Counted from the first letter of the stretch, positions 33,828 to 44,273 are shown. The stretch is 64,000 nucleotides of DNA from Streptomyces sp. NBC_01454 (GCF_036227565.1 NZ_CP109460.1:5270001-5334000), one strand, 5' to 3'. Made by a program: numbers and translations. The notes: generated by a model from the sequence alone, not told the origin.

Positions 33828-34982
33828 TCAGACGCCCAGCTCCCGGGCGATCAGCATCCGCTGGACCTCGCTGGTGCCCTCGCCGATCTCCAGGATCTTG
33901 GCGTCCCGCCACATCCGGGCGACCGGGTACTCGTTCATGAAGCCGTACCCGCCGTGGATCTGGGTCGCCTCCCGGGCGTTGTCCACCGCGATCTCGGACG
34001 AGTAGAGCTTGGCGAGCGCGGCCTCCTTCTTGAAGGGCTCGCCGTGCACCAGCCGGGAGGCGGCATGGCGCCAGGACAGCCGGGAGGTGTGGGCGCGCAT
34101 CTCCATGTCGGCGAGCTTGAACTGGATCGCCTGGTTGCTGCCGATCGGCTTGCCGAAGGCGCGCCGCTCCTTGGCGTAGCGCACCGACTCGTCCACACAG
34201 CCCTGTGCGAGCCCGGTGGCGAGCGCCGCGATGGCGATCCGGCCCTCGTCGAGGATGCGCAGGAACTGGGCGTAGCCCCGGCCCTCCTGGCCCAGCAGGT
34301 TGGCGGCCGGGACCCGGACGCCGGAGAAGGAGAGCTCGCGGGTGTCCGAGGCGTTCCAGCCGACCTTGGAGTACGGGGCGCCGACGGTGAAGCCCGGGGT
34401 GCCGGACGGGACGATGATCGAGGAGATCAGGGGGGAGCCGTCGTCTTTACGGCCGGTGACGGCGGTGACCGTGACCAGACCGGTGATGTCCGTACCGGAG
34501 TTGGTGATGAAGCACTTGCTGCCGTTGATCACCCAGTCCCCGCCGTCGCGCACCGCGGTCGTCCGCGTCGCGCCGGCGTCCGAGCCGCCGTCCGGCTCGG
34601 TCAGGCCGAAGGCGCCCAGCACCTCACCGCTGCACAGCTTGGGCAGCCACTCGCGCTTCTGCTCCTCCGTGCCGAAGTGGTAGACCGGCATGGCGCCCAG
34701 GGAGACGCCCGCCTCCAGGGTGATGGCCACCGAGGAGTCGACCCGGGCCAGCTCCTCCAGGGCGATGCCGAGCGCGAGGTAGTCGCCGCCCATCCCGCCG
34801 TACTCCTCGGGGAACGGCAGGCCGAACAGGCCCATCCGGCCCATCTCCTGCACGATCTCGTACGGGAACGCGTGCTGCTCGTAATACTCGCCGATCTTCG
34901 GGGCGACGACGTCGTGCGCGAACGCCTCGACCGTACGCCGGAGTTCTTCCAGCTCGGAGGGGAGACGGTGGTCCAGGGACAT
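33828..34982 (-). CDS. acyl-CoA dehydrogenase (isovaleryl-/short-branched-chain type operon member)
   Basis: 384 aa from ATG 34982, GGAGTG upstream. Acyl-CoA dehydrogenase motifs: AFGLTEPDGGSDAGATRTTA (FAD and acyl binding), INGSKCFITNSGTD, and HGGYGFMNEYPVARMWRDAK with IGEGTSEVQRMLI at the end. The glutamate in IGEGTSEV is in the position of the general base of short/medium-chain enzymes. It is last in a minus-strand run of carboxyltransferase, biotin carboxylase, HMG-CoA lyase and this gene, with gaps of 17 bp or less. This set fits leucine/isovalerate breakdown, where it would oxidise isovaleryl-CoA; substrate not proven. Confidence 0.93.
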   Translation of the reverse strand: MSLDHRLPSELEELRRTVEAFAHDVVAPKIGEYYEQHAFPYEIVQEMGRMGLFGLPFPEEYGGMGGDYLALGIALEELARVDSSVAITLEAGVSLGAMPVYHFGTEEQKREWLPKLCSGEVLGAFGLTEPDGGSDAGATRTTAVRDGGDWVINGSKCFITNSGTDITGLVTVTAVTGRKDDGSPLISSIIVPSGTPGFTVGAPYSKVGWNASDTRELSFSGVRVPAANLLGQEGRGYAQFLRILDEGRIAIAALATGLAQGCVDESVRYAKERRAFGKPIGSNQAIQFKLADMEMRAHTSRLSWRHAASRLVHGEPFKKEAALAKLYSSEIAVDNAREATQIHGGYGFMNEYPVARMWRDAKILEIGEGTSEVQRMLIARELGV

Positions 34983-34987
34983 GGGGG

Positions 34988-35929
34988 TCACTCCTTGTGG
35001 GAGAGGGCGCGGAGGGTACGTGAGGGGCTCGGCCGCCCGAGGGCCTCGGCCATCCACACGCTGGTGGCGGTCAGCCGGCCGAGGTCGACGCCGGTCTCGA
35101 TGCCGAGGCCGTGCAGCATCCACACCAGGTCTTCGGTGGCGAGGTTGCCGGTGGCGCTCTTGGCGTACGGGCAGCCGCCGAGGCCGCCCGCCGAGGCGTC
35201 GATCGTGGTGATGCCGTGCTGGAGCGCGGCGAAGGTGTTGGCGAGGGCCTGCCCGTAGGTGTCGTGGAAGTGGACGCCCAGGCGGGAGGTGGCCACGCCC
35301 GCCTCGTTGAGGGCCGCGAGCAGATGCTGCACATGGCCGGGGGTGGCCACGCCGATGGTGTCGCCCAGGCTCAGCTCGTCACAGCCCAGGTCGAGCAGCT
35401 CCCGGCAGACCCGGACGGTCTGCGCGACGGGCACCGGGCCCTCCCAGGGGTCGCCGAAGCACATCGAGAGATAGCCGCGGACGTGCACCCCGGCGTCCTT
35501 GGCCCGCGCGATGACCGGCGCGAACATCGCCAGCGCCGCGTCGACCGTGCGGTTGAGGTTGGCCTTGGCGAAGGACTCGGTGGCGCTGCCGAACACCGCG
35601 ATCCGGCGGGCGCCCAGGTCCAGCGCGCGGTCCAGGCCGCGTTCGTTGGGCACCAGCACCGGGAGGCGGTGCGGATCGATGTCGTCCAGCAGCGGGAACA
35701 GCCGCTCGGCGTCGGCGAGCTGGGGCACCCACTTGGGGTGCACGAAGCTCGTGGCCTCGACCAGCGGCAGGCCCGCCCCGGCGAGACGGTGGATGAACTC
35801 CGCCTTGATCTCGGTGGGGACGACGGTCCGCTCGTTCTGCAGGCCGTCGCGCGCGCCGACCTCGTGGATCCGTACGCGGGTGGGCAGTCCCTCCGCGGGG
35901 ACCTCCATCGGCAGTCCGGCTGCGGTCAT
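34988..35929 (-). CDS. hydroxymethylglutaryl-CoA lyase
   Basis: 313 aa. A TIM-barrel lyase of the HMGL/DRE-TIM class: [14 protein letters not shown] at the N-terminus (catalytic Arg-Asp), [12 protein letters not shown] (metal-binding His pair) and [18 protein letters not shown] with the signature Cys near residue 262. It splits HMG-CoA into acetoacetate and acetyl-CoA, the last step of leucine degradation. Its start (ATG 35929) overlaps the biotin carboxylase stop by ATGA, so translation is coupled. Acyl-CoA dehydrogenase follows 5 bp later. Confidence 0.95.
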   Translation of the reverse strand: MTAAGLPMEVPAEGLPTRVRIHEVGARDGLQNERTVVPTEIKAEFIHRLAGAGLPLVEATSFVHPKWVPQLADAERLFPLLDDIDPHRLPVLVPNERGLDRALDLGARRIAVFGSATESFAKANLNRTVDAALAMFAPVIARAKDAGVHVRGYLSMCFGDPWEGPVPVAQTVRVCRELLDLGCDELSLGDTIGVATPGHVQHLLAALNEAGVATSRLGVHFHDTYGQALANTFAALQHGITTIDASAGGLGGCPYAKSATGNLATEDLVWMLHGLGIETGVDLGRLTATSVWMAEALGRPSPSRTLRALSHKE

Positions 35930-37938
35930 GAGGCGCTCTCCTGCCCGCCCTCGGAGGCGCTCGCGGACGCGGTGGCCCCGTCGGGGTCCTCGTGCGGGGC
36001 GATCACGGCCAGGATCTGGTCCATGGCGACGGTCGACCCGGCGGTGACGTCCAGTTCGGTGACGGTCCCGGCGTGCGGTGCGCAGATGACGTGTTCCATC
36101 TTCATCGCCTCCACGACCAACAGGCCCTGGCCGGCGGCCACGTCGTCGCCGACGGCGACCTTGACGACGGTGACGGTGCCCGGCATGGGAGCTGCCAGGG
36201 TGTCCGCGCCGTGCGCCCCGGCCGCCCCGCGCAGCGCCGCCGCCACCGGGTCGTGATCGGTCACCTGCCAGGAGTCGCCGTCCCTGCCGAGCCAGTCACC
36301 GGCGCGGTGGAAGCTGTGCACCACCCCGTCGACGGTGACGCGCACCCGGTCCGGGGTGACCTGCCCGGCCGGCGCGTCCGGCCGGATGTCACGGGCGACG
36401 GGGTCCTGGCCCGGCACCCGCAGCCAGTGGCGGACGGCGGCGGGCTCCCCGCCGAGCCGGAAGCCGCTGGGCGCGGCGAACGGGTCGCGCCAGCCGCCGC
36501 CGTCCGCCGCCGGCTCCAGCGCGGCCTGCCGCACCGCCGCGGCCGCCGCGTACACCTCGTCCGGCGCCGGGCCGCCGACCAGCCCGGCCGCCTCCCGCTC
36601 CACCAGCCCGGTGTCCAGCTCGCCGGAGACCACGTCCGGGTGGGCCAGCAGCCTGCGCAGGAACCCGGCGTTCGTCGTCACCCCGAGGATCACGGTGTCG
36701 GCCAGCGCGGCCCGCAGCCGGCGCAGGGCGCTCGCCCGGTCCGGGCCGTGGGCGATGACCTTGGACAGCATCGGGTCGTAGCGGCTGCCGACCTCCACGC
36801 CGGCCAGCAGACCGGAGTCGGTACGCGTCCCCTCGCCCTGCACCTCGTGCAGCGCCAGGACCGTGCCGCCGGTCGGCAGGAAGTCGCGGGCCGGGTCCTC
36901 GGCACAGATCCGGGCCTCGATGGCGTGCCCGGTCAGGGTGATGTCCTCCTGGGCGTACGGGAGATGCTCGCCGGCCGCGACCCGCAGCTGCCACTCCACC
37001 AGGTCCAGGCCCGTGACCAGCTCGGTGACCGGGTGCTCCACCTGGAGACGGGTGTTCATCTCCATGAAGTAGTAGGAGGCGGGGTCCTTGCCCGGGACGA
37101 TGAACTCGACGGTGCCGGCGCCGCGGTAGCCGCAGGAGCGGGCCGCCTGGACGGCCGCCTCGCCCATCGCGGCGCGGGTGGTCTCGTCGAGCAGTACCGA
37201 GGGGGCCTCCTCGATGACCTTCTGGTGACGGCGCTGGAGGGAGCACTCGCGCTCGCCGAGGTGGATGACGTTGCCGTGGCCGTCGGCCAGGACCTGGATC
37301 TCGATGTGCCGGGGCCGGTCGATCCAGCGCTCGACGAGCAGGGTGTCATCGCCGAAGGAGGAGCGGGCCTCCCGGCGCGCGGACGCGATCTCGTCGGCCA
37401 GCAGCGTCTCCTCGCGGACCAGCCGCATGCCCTTGCCGCCGCCGCCCGCGGACGGCTTGAGCAGCACCGGCATGCCGATCTCCCGGGCCGCGGCGGCCAG
37501 TTGGCCGTCGTCCAGGCCGCTGCCCGAGGAGCCGGGGACGACCGGGACCCCGGCCTGGCGCACCGTCTCCTTGGCCCGGATCTTGTCGCCCATCAGCTCG
37601 ATGGCCTCGGCGGACGGGCCGATGAAGACCAGCCCGGCGTCCGCGCAGGCGCGGGCGAACGCGGCGTTCTCGGCGAGGAAGCCGTAGCCGGGGTGGACGG
37701 CCTGCGCACCCGTCCGGGCGGCCGCGTCCAGCAGCCGCTCCACGGACAGATAGCTCTCGGCGGCCGGGGCCGGGCCGATCCGCACGGCCGTATCGGCCTC
37801 ACGGACGTGCCGGGCATCGGCGTCCGCGTCGCTGAAGACCGCGACCGAGCGGATGCCGAGGGCGCGCAGGGTGCGGATGACACGGACCGCGATCTCGCCG
37901 CGGTTGGCGATGAGCACGGTGTCGAAATTGGTGGCCAT
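35926..37938 (-). CDS. acyl-CoA carboxylase biotin-containing alpha subunit
   Basis: 670 aa from ATG 37938 ([17 protein letters not shown]); ATG 37950 is an alternative. Biotin carboxylase N-terminal domain, ATP-grasp with [23 protein letters not shown]-type [17 protein letters not shown], then the C-terminal biotinyl domain with EAMKMEH (Lys about 613). The biotinyl domain sits on the same chain, as in propionyl/methylcrotonyl-CoA carboxylases. The neighbours (carboxyltransferase beta, HMG-CoA lyase, acyl-CoA dehydrogenase) suggest methylcrotonyl-CoA carboxylase; the S. coelicolor AccA1-like counterpart at the same place is thought to do this. Confidence 0.93.
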   Translation of the reverse strand: MATNFDTVLIANRGEIAVRVIRTLRALGIRSVAVFSDADADARHVREADTAVRIGPAPAAESYLSVERLLDAAARTGAQAVHPGYGFLAENAAFARACADAGLVFIGPSAEAIELMGDKIRAKETVRQAGVPVVPGSSGSGLDDGQLAAAAREIGMPVLLKPSAGGGGKGMRLVREETLLADEIASARREARSSFGDDTLLVERWIDRPRHIEIQVLADGHGNVIHLGERECSLQRRHQKVIEEAPSVLLDETTRAAMGEAAVQAARSCGYRGAGTVEFIVPGKDPASYYFMEMNTRLQVEHPVTELVTGLDLVEWQLRVAAGEHLPYAQEDITLTGHAIEARICAEDPARDFLPTGGTVLALHEVQGEGTRTDSGLLAGVEVGSRYDPMLSKVIAHGPDRASALRRLRAALADTVILGVTTNAGFLRRLLAHPDVVSGELDTGLVEREAAGLVGGPAPDEVYAAAAAVRQAALEPAADGGGWRDPFAAPSGFRLGGEPAAVRHWLRVPGQDPVARDIRPDAPAGQVTPDRVRVTVDGVVHSFHRAGDWLGRDGDSWQVTDHDPVAAALRGAAGAHGADTLAAPMPGTVTVVKVAVGDDVAAGQGLLVVEAMKMEHVICAPHAGTVTELDVTAGSTVAMDQILAVIAPHEDPDGATASASASEGGQESAS

Positions 37939-37955
37939 ACCTGGGGACATCCCTC

Positions 37956-39587
<1,632 letters not shown>

Positions 39588-39652
39588 CAGTACGAGCCCC
39601 CTTGCTCGATCGCCTGTCCCGGTGCCGCGGTCCGCGGCCGCCGGGCCATCCG

Positions 39653-39670
39653 GGTTAATGGGCGTTAACC
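39653..39670. promoter_or_regulatory. TetR-type operator 1
   Basis: GGTTAATGGGCGTTAACC, an imperfect palindrome (GGTTAA/TTAACC arms). Same layout as the copy 30 bp away. It lies about 65-85 bp upstream of the carboxyltransferase start, where a minus-strand promoter is expected. Confidence 0.75.
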
Positions 39671-39682
39671 ACATCTCCTTCA

Positions 39683-39700
39683 GGTTAACGAGCACTAACC
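39683..39700. promoter_or_regulatory. TetR-type operator 2
   Basis: GGTTAACGAGCACTAACC, with arms GGTTA/TAACC shared with operator 1. It covers the -35 region of the TetR gene, so binding should repress the regulator's own gene. Confidence 0.75.
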
Positions 39701-39714
39701 CGGCTGTCTACAAT
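39684..39714 (+). promoter_or_regulatory. promoter of TetR gene, probably leaderless
   Basis: TACAAT at 39709-39714 is a good -10 box; the ATG at 39722 is only 7 nt beyond it, so transcription would start at or next to the start codon. The -35 element lies within operator 2 (GTTAAC near 39684-39689). Confidence 0.6.
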
Positions 39715-39721
39715 CGACAGC

Positions 39722-40339
39722 ATGAGTAATGCGCAGGCCCCCGCCCCGATCAGCCGCCGTGAGCAGATCCTCAGGGAGGCGGCCCGGCTCTTCGCGGAGC
39801 GCGGTTTTCACGGCGTGGGCGTGGATGAAATAGGGGCCGCCGTGGGCATCTCGGGCCCCGGCCTCTACCGGCACTTCGCCGGCAAGGACGCCATGCTCGC
39901 CGAGCTGCTGGTCGGCATCAGCGAGCGGCTGCTCGCCGGGGGCCGGATGCGGGTCGCGGAGGGCGGCGAGAGCCCCGAGGCGGTGCTGCACGCACTGATC
40001 GACGGCCATATCGACTTCGCGCTGGACGACCGCCCGCTGATCACCCTGCACGACCGTGAGCTGGACCGGCTGCGCGAGGCCGACCGCAAGCGGGTCCGCC
40101 AGCTCCAGCGGCAGTATGTGGAGCTGTGGGTGGAGGTCGTGCGGGAGGTCTATCCCGTTTACGTGGAGGCCGAGGCCCGGTCCGCGGTCCACGCGGTCTT
40201 CGGCCTGCTCAACTCCACGCCGCACCTCAGTGCGCGCGCCGGCCTGCCGCCCCGTGCGGCCACCGAGTCCCTGCTCAAGCGGCTCGCCCTGGGGGCGTTC
40301 GCGGCGGCGGCGGACCGGGACCGACTGCCGGTGGAGTGA
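39722..40339 (+). CDS. TetR-family regulator of the catabolic operon
   Basis: 205 aa. N-terminal helix-turn-helix REQILREAARLFAERGFHGV, GVDEIGAAVGISGPGLYRHF; the ligand domain follows (VLHALIDGHIDFALDDRPL). The Leu-Tyr-Arg-His-Phe recognition pattern and ligand-domain length are those of TetR repressors near acyl-CoA genes. Two 18-bp palindromes lie in the divergent region. It probably represses the carboxylase-HMG-CoA lyase-dehydrogenase operon and itself until an acyl-CoA intermediate binds. The absence of a ribosome site and closeness to the -10 box suggest a leaderless mRNA. Confidence 0.92.
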   Translation: MSNAQAPAPISRREQILREAARLFAERGFHGVGVDEIGAAVGISGPGLYRHFAGKDAMLAELLVGISERLLAGGRMRVAEGGESPEAVLHALIDGHIDFALDDRPLITLHDRELDRLREADRKRVRQLQRQYVELWVEVVREVYPVYVEAEARSAVHAVFGLLNSTPHLSARAGLPPRAATESLLKRLALGAFAAAADRDRLPVE

Positions 40340-40714
40340 TCCCGGTCGGCGGGTGCCGGCCGGCCGGTGGCTCCGGATCACCACGAGAAGCTCAAGAAAT
40401 GGTCATGGCAGATTTTGCGGGAGGGCAAAGGGAATGTGCCCGGCGACCCCTTTCCCGGTGTGGAATGGATTGCCGGGGCTGAACCGGAGGATCTGTGTCT
40501 GTGTGGACGGCATGAAGGCCCCGCATTTCCGTTGATTGCCGTGAACGGTGGTGCCAGGATGAACCGCAGTTGCTACGCCCGTTAGGTGGGTGGCCCGCAG
40601 GGCCGGCCGACGGGGGACCACGTAGAGCCGAAAGCTGCGTACTCACGGGGGAGACGTTTCGGTGCCTGAGCTGCACAGAAGAGGAACCCGGTCCACGGGC
40701 CGCATGATGTGTCC
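40340..40714. other. lower-GC spacer with possible small ORF (40367-40585)
   Basis: 375 bp between TetR and the SdpI-like gene. GC is clearly lower than around it. A 72-codon frame from GTG 40367 (MAPDHHEKLKKWSWQILREG, ending MNRSCYAR) has ordinary amino-acid composition but only about 63% GC at third positions and no ribosome site. It may be a decayed or horizontally acquired gene, or nothing. No Sdp regulator (ArsR-type SdpR) is recognised here. Confidence 0.3.
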
Positions 40715-41095
40715 ATGACCAGCCAATTCATGGCGGGTATTTTTTTGGGTGGGATTTTCGCCGCCGCCACCGTCATTGTTGCGGTCATCGCCGGAAAGAG
40801 CCGGAAAGGCACTCTGCGCAAGAATTCATTTGCCGGAGTGCGGAGCAAGGAAACCCGGAGCGGCGACGCCGCCTGGCGTGCCGGGCAGCACGCGGCCCAG
40901 TGGAAGTACGTGCGGCTGATCCCGGTGCTCGTCGCCGCAGCCGTCGCGTCGTGGGTCAACGCCTTCACCGGTGGGCCCTCCTGGGTCTACGTGGTGATCG
41001 TCGTGACCAGCGGCTGTGCAGATGCCGTGATCGCCGTCTCGTCCACCACGGCCGCTCGTGCCGCGGTGCGCGAGCAGCGTCGGCACCCGGGCTGA
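40715..41095 (+). CDS. SdpI-family membrane protein (toxin immunity type)
   Basis: 126 aa from ATG 40715. Membrane segments: FMAGIFLGGIFAAATVIVAV, LIPVLVAAAVASWVNAF and WVYVVIVVTSGCADAVIAV. Between the first two lies GVRSKETRSGDAAWRAGQHA, the hallmark of SdpI/YhfL proteins (GxRxxxTxxxDxAWxxGxRxA). In Bacillus subtilis SdpI protects cells from their own SDP toxin and acts as a signal-transducing receptor. Here it starts a run with SdpC-, SdpA- and SdpB-like genes. The protein is shorter than B. subtilis SdpI (~207 aa), which has an extra pair of segments. Confidence 0.85.
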   Translation: MTSQFMAGIFLGGIFAAATVIVAVIAGKSRKGTLRKNSFAGVRSKETRSGDAAWRAGQHAAQWKYVRLIPVLVAAAVASWVNAFTGGPSWVYVVIVVTSGCADAVIAVSSTTAARAAVREQRRHPG

Positions 41096-41287
41096 GGCGC
41101 ACCCCTCCCTCTCTCTCCTCACCCGTTGGCCCCACTGCCCCTGCGGCGGACCGCCGTGTCGGCGGCCCGGGCAGGTGTTCCAGCCGGCGAATGCCCTCTT
41201 TGTCATGCCTGCAGACAGGGCGCCGGCCGTCGCGCGCCCCGGCATGGCCAACCACACCCACCATCAACCGACTTGTGAGGGTCATCG

Positions 41288-41968
41288 ATGCATTTCAAGA
41301 GATCTGTCGTACTTGCCTCGTCGGCAGCGGCACTGGCCGGAATCGTGGCCTGTGGCGCGTCGGCCGTGGCTGCCCCGCCGGCGGTGGCAGCCGCTCCGGC
41401 GGCGCACGCCGATGCCACTTCCGGCGGCGCCACGAAACACCACGTCAAGTACTCCGACGAGGACGTCGTCGGCCTGCTCATCTTCGCCAAGGGCAGGGCC
41501 GCTCACGACCACCCCGCTCTGGCCAAGCAGATCAGGGCCCGGCGCACGGACGGGGCGGACAAGGTGACCGCGGCCCAGATAGCCGAATTCACCGGAGCAC
41601 TCAAGCGGATCGACTCCGCCTTCCACGAGAAGGTGACGATTCCGGTCCAGATCAACGACCCGTTCCAGGCCAAGCAGGGCATGCTCCGGCTCAATGACGA
41701 CGTCAAGAAGTACATCGCACAGCAGAAAGCCGCCACCACGGACACGGCCCGCGCCAACGGCTGGTTGTGGCACGACGTCAACGGCCTGATCGAGATCAAC
41801 GTGATCGGTGCCATCAACATCATCGGATACGCGAATGTGGCCGGCGCGACCGAGGTTGCCGTCGCCCTGGTGGTGGTCCCGTCCGCGGTGAGCTACGGGT
41901 TCGACATGAGCCGGCCCAACAGCCTGGACGCCGACACCCTGGTCTCGGACGTGGCTCGGAGTCTGTAG
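41288..41968 (+). CDS. SdpC-like pro-toxin (sporulation-delaying protein family)
   Basis: 226 aa. Signal peptide SSAAALAGIVACGASAVAAP (a lipobox-like IVAC is present but probably not used). The pro-region has KYSDEDVVGLLIFAKGRAAH and VTIPVQINDPFQ, the recognisable SdpC core. Residues 159-204 (GWLWHDVNGLIEINVIGAIN and later VAVALVVVPSAVSYGF) are a long hydrophobic stretch in the place from which the 42-residue toxin is cut in B. subtilis SdpC. Unlike Bacillus SDP no Cys pair lies in it. In Bacillus SdpA and SdpB are needed to mature the toxin; both relatives follow here. Preceded by GAGGG. Confidence 0.8.
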   Translation: MHFKRSVVLASSAAALAGIVACGASAVAAPPAVAAAPAAHADATSGGATKHHVKYSDEDVVGLLIFAKGRAAHDHPALAKQIRARRTDGADKVTAAQIAEFTGALKRIDSAFHEKVTIPVQINDPFQAKQGMLRLNDDVKKYIAQQKAATTDTARANGWLWHDVNGLIEINVIGAINIIGYANVAGATEVAVALVVVPSAVSYGFDMSRPNSLDADTLVSDVARSL

Positions 41969-42078
41969 GCGACCCGCTCGCCGAGCAGCAGGAATGACGG
42001 GTGCGCCGGCCGTGGTGACGCCGCGGCCGGCACACCCCGCTGATCCGTCGGACCACACGCAGCCGAGGTCGCGCCCGA

Positions 42079-42684
42079 ATGGCCCCTACGCCCACCACAC
42101 ACCCCGTGAAACCAGCGGAAGGACAGCATGCTCCGCTACGTCAACTGGCCCTGTTCGCCGGAGTATGCCTGTGCGTCTTCGGCTATCTTGCGGCGTCCCT
42201 CTTCTACACCTTGCCGAGCAACGCGCTGAGCAGCCGTCAGTCCAAAGGCGCCGCCAGGCACGCCCTCAACACTCTGACGCCGGAGAACTGGGCCTTCTTC
42301 ACCCGAAACCCCGAGACCGTGCAGATCGGTGTTTATGCCCTGGGGGAGGACGGCGCGGGGCGGAATCTGCTGCGCACGCCGCAGGGTGCCCCGTCGAACC
42401 TGTTCGGCCTGTCCCGTACGCAACGAGCTCAGGGACCGGAGCTGGGTTTTCTCCATGCGGCTGCGGCAGCGCACTGGAAGGCCTGCGACGGTCGCCTCGC
42501 CGACTGCCTGCGGGAGTCGTCCGGCGGCAGGACATTGCGGGTGGAGAACGAGAGCCCGGTGCCGACGGTGTGCGGTGACGCCTATCTCACCCAGGAGAAG
42601 ACGGTGCCTTGGAGTTATCGGGAACTGGTCCCGTACTCCAGGCGAGTTGTCAAGATCGTACATCTGGATATCCGATGCAGATAA
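42079..42684 (+). CDS. SdpA-family toxin maturation protein
   Basis: 201 aa. One N-terminal membrane segment (LALFAGVCLCVFGYLAASLF), then an outer or cytosolic domain with LTPENWAFFTRNPETVQIGV and LFGLSRTQRAQGPELGF, typical of the SdpA family (WxFFTxxP; GLSRxxRxQGxE). Four cysteines (CDGRLADC, VCGDAY, DIRCR) may form disulfides, which suits an extracellular side. In Bacillus SdpA works with SdpB to produce active SDP. The stop overlaps the start of the SdpB-like gene, so the two are coupled. Confidence 0.8.
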   Translation: MAPTPTTHPVKPAEGQHAPLRQLALFAGVCLCVFGYLAASLFYTLPSNALSSRQSKGAARHALNTLTPENWAFFTRNPETVQIGVYALGEDGAGRNLLRTPQGAPSNLFGLSRTQRAQGPELGFLHAAAAAHWKACDGRLADCLRESSGGRTLRVENESPVPTVCGDAYLTQEKTVPWSYRELVPYSRRVVKIVHLDIRCR

Positions 42685-43688
42685 TGCCCGCTGTACATTC
42701 CCTCGCCGGCCGTCTCGCCGAGCACACCGAACGGCATGATCTCCGCTCCCGGTGGTTCGGCACCGGGCGCAGCGTCATTGCCGTGGCCCAACTGAGCGTT
42801 CTCCTGCTGACTCCCGTCAAAGCCCTGCTCGTCCCGGTTGTCGGGATGGGGGAGTTCCCGCGCTGCGACACCGTTCGCGCCGCTTCCGCACTGTGTCTCG
42901 GCGGCGATGCGGGGGGCATGGAAACGCGACGGTGGCTGCTGATCGTGGTGCTGCTCGTGGCCGCCAGTGGTTACCGGCCGCGGTGGACCGTGATCCCGCA
43001 TGCCTGGGCCGCGTATTCCGTCGCGGTCAGCATTTCGGTGCCCGACGGCGGCGAGTCGGTCGGCATGATCATGTGCTTCCTGATGATTCCGGTCGGGCTG
43101 GCCGACGACCGCACCTGGCACTGGCAGCGGCCCGAATCCGCTCTGGCGCCGTCGTGGCGTACCGTTTCGCTGGCCGTCTTTCTGGCCATCCGGGTACAGA
43201 TCGCCTACCTCTACCTCGACAGCGCCCTCAGCAAGTTCGGCGTGGCCGACTGGGCCAATGGAACGGCCGAGTATTACTTCCTGCGCGACGGCATGTTCGG
43301 TGCGAGCCGGCCCTGGGACGGTCTCCTGCTGTGGCTGTCCAAGAGCTCGCTGGTCGTGGTTTCCCTGACGTGGGGCGCGCTGCTGATCGAAATCGCCATC
43401 GGGGTATGTCTCTTGTCCTCGGGCCGCCGGCGCAAGGCCGGCATGGTCATGGACATCGTGCTGCACGGATCGATCATTCTCACGATGGGCCTGTGGAGTT
43501 TCGCGCTGGCGATGATCGGTTCGGCGATTGTGTGCGCGACCCCGGACCGCCGCCCGGCACAACCGGTGGCCGTCGGTTCCGGATCCGGTGCCGACGAGGT
43601 CTGCGCGCAGGAAACGGGCCGGTCCGCCGTTCCGTGCCCGGAGTGCGGTGCGCCTTCCTCCTCCGCCCCCGCCGCGGCTTCCGCCTGA
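42675..43688 (+). CDS. SdpB-family membrane protein
   Basis: About 337 aa; ATG 42675 or 42684 (the latter gives a TAATG junction with the SdpA-like stop). Six or more membrane segments (RSVIAVAQLSVLLLTPVKAL; WLLIVVLLVAASGY; WGALLIEIAIGVCLLSSG; LWSFALAMIGSAIV) with SdpB/HTTM-type inter-helix motif LYLDSALSKFGVADW, NGTAEYYFLRDGMFG. This family shares the vitamin-K-dependent carboxylase-like HTTM fold. In B. subtilis SdpB is required for toxin maturation. A cysteine-containing tail (VPCPECGAPSS) looks like a degenerate zinc-knuckle. The cluster ends at a strong hairpin. Confidence 0.85.
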   Translation: MQIMPAVHSLAGRLAEHTERHDLRSRWFGTGRSVIAVAQLSVLLLTPVKALLVPVVGMGEFPRCDTVRAASALCLGGDAGGMETRRWLLIVVLLVAASGYRPRWTVIPHAWAAYSVAVSISVPDGGESVGMIMCFLMIPVGLADDRTWHWQRPESALAPSWRTVSLAVFLAIRVQIAYLYLDSALSKFGVADWANGTAEYYFLRDGMFGASRPWDGLLLWLSKSSLVVVSLTWGALLIEIAIGVCLLSSGRRRKAGMVMDIVLHGSIILTMGLWSFALAMIGSAIVCATPDRRPAQPVAVGSGSGADEVCAQETGRSAVPCPECGAPSSSAPAAASA

Positions 43689-43702
43689 CGCCGGGCAAGC
43701 GA

Positions 43703-43736
43703 AAGCCCGTCGGCGCCGAAAAGCGCTGACGGGCTT
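43703..43736. terminator. bidirectional terminator after sdp-like cluster
   Basis: 14-nt arms (43703-43716 and 43723-43736, one mismatch) with CGAAAA loop, followed by CTTT. It separates the SdpB-like gene from a convergent small gene. Confidence 0.85.
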
Positions 43737-43759
43737 CTTTCCGTGGCGTGCGGCCGTCC

Positions 43760-44083
43760 CTACCCGTGCGCCACGGGTTCTTCGAACCGGAACCTGCTTC
43801 CATTGCGCGGACCGAGGCTCGCCGTGACGCGCACGGAGGACGCTTCGGCTGTCGAGAACTCCTTGCTCGCCTCGGCGAGCCGCGCGCTCTTTTGCCCGCG
43901 GTAGCGGAAAGAGACGCTGATGCGGTGTATGCCGGGAGTCACAGCGACTCGTGTAGTGCCCCATTTTGCGGCGTATTCCTGGCCGTCGACCTCAATGACC
44001 GGATTCGTCAGCAGGTGATGAAACCATGCTGCGATGGGTGACGGTTTGACATGGACTTCTACAACTGCCGTTTGATCCGCCAT
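43760..44083 (-). CDS. conserved hypothetical protein, 107 aa
   Basis: Starts at ATG 44083 (MADQTAVVEVHVKPSPIAAW). A beta-rich single domain: PVIEVDGQEYAAKWGTTRVA, TPGIHRISVSFRYRGQKS, VRVTASLGPRNGSRFRFEEP. The 'PGxHxIxVxxRYR' turn resembles PEGA-like or carbohydrate-associated beta domains. No signal peptide. It is convergent to the toxin cluster and divergent from acyl-CoA dehydrogenase. Function unknown; gene reality is supported by its clean frame and by codon use. Confidence 0.7.
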   Translation of the reverse strand: MADQTAVVEVHVKPSPIAAWFHHLLTNPVIEVDGQEYAAKWGTTRVAVTPGIHRISVSFRYRGQKSARLAEASKEFSTAEASSVRVTASLGPRNGSRFRFEEPVAHG

Positions 44084-44273
44084 GTGTTGATGCTAAATGG
44101 CCCTACCGGTAATGATCAACGGTTTCATGGGGGAATGGCCGCCGGATGGCGGATTGTTTACGCGCGCGGCGCGAACGGTACGGGGGTGGCGGCCACCGGT
44201 CGTGACGGCGGCCGCAAAAGCGTCGCAGGGAACTCTGGACGTTCGTGGTGACTGGCGGGTAACCTGCGACTGA

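Noticed and set aside
39588..39695. N-terminal extension of the carboxyltransferase to ATG 39674 or further
   Set aside because: AAGGAG touches ATG 39674 directly, with no spacer, and the extension would run through the TetR operators; ATG 39587 with AGGGGG fits better.
40367..40585. 72-codon frame as a firm gene
   Set aside because: No ribosome site and lower third-position GC; kept only as a low-confidence note.
41345..41360. Lipoprotein lipobox in the SdpC-like protein
   Set aside because: IVAC is present, but the signal continues with further Ala-rich sequence and SdpC relatives are not lipoproteins.
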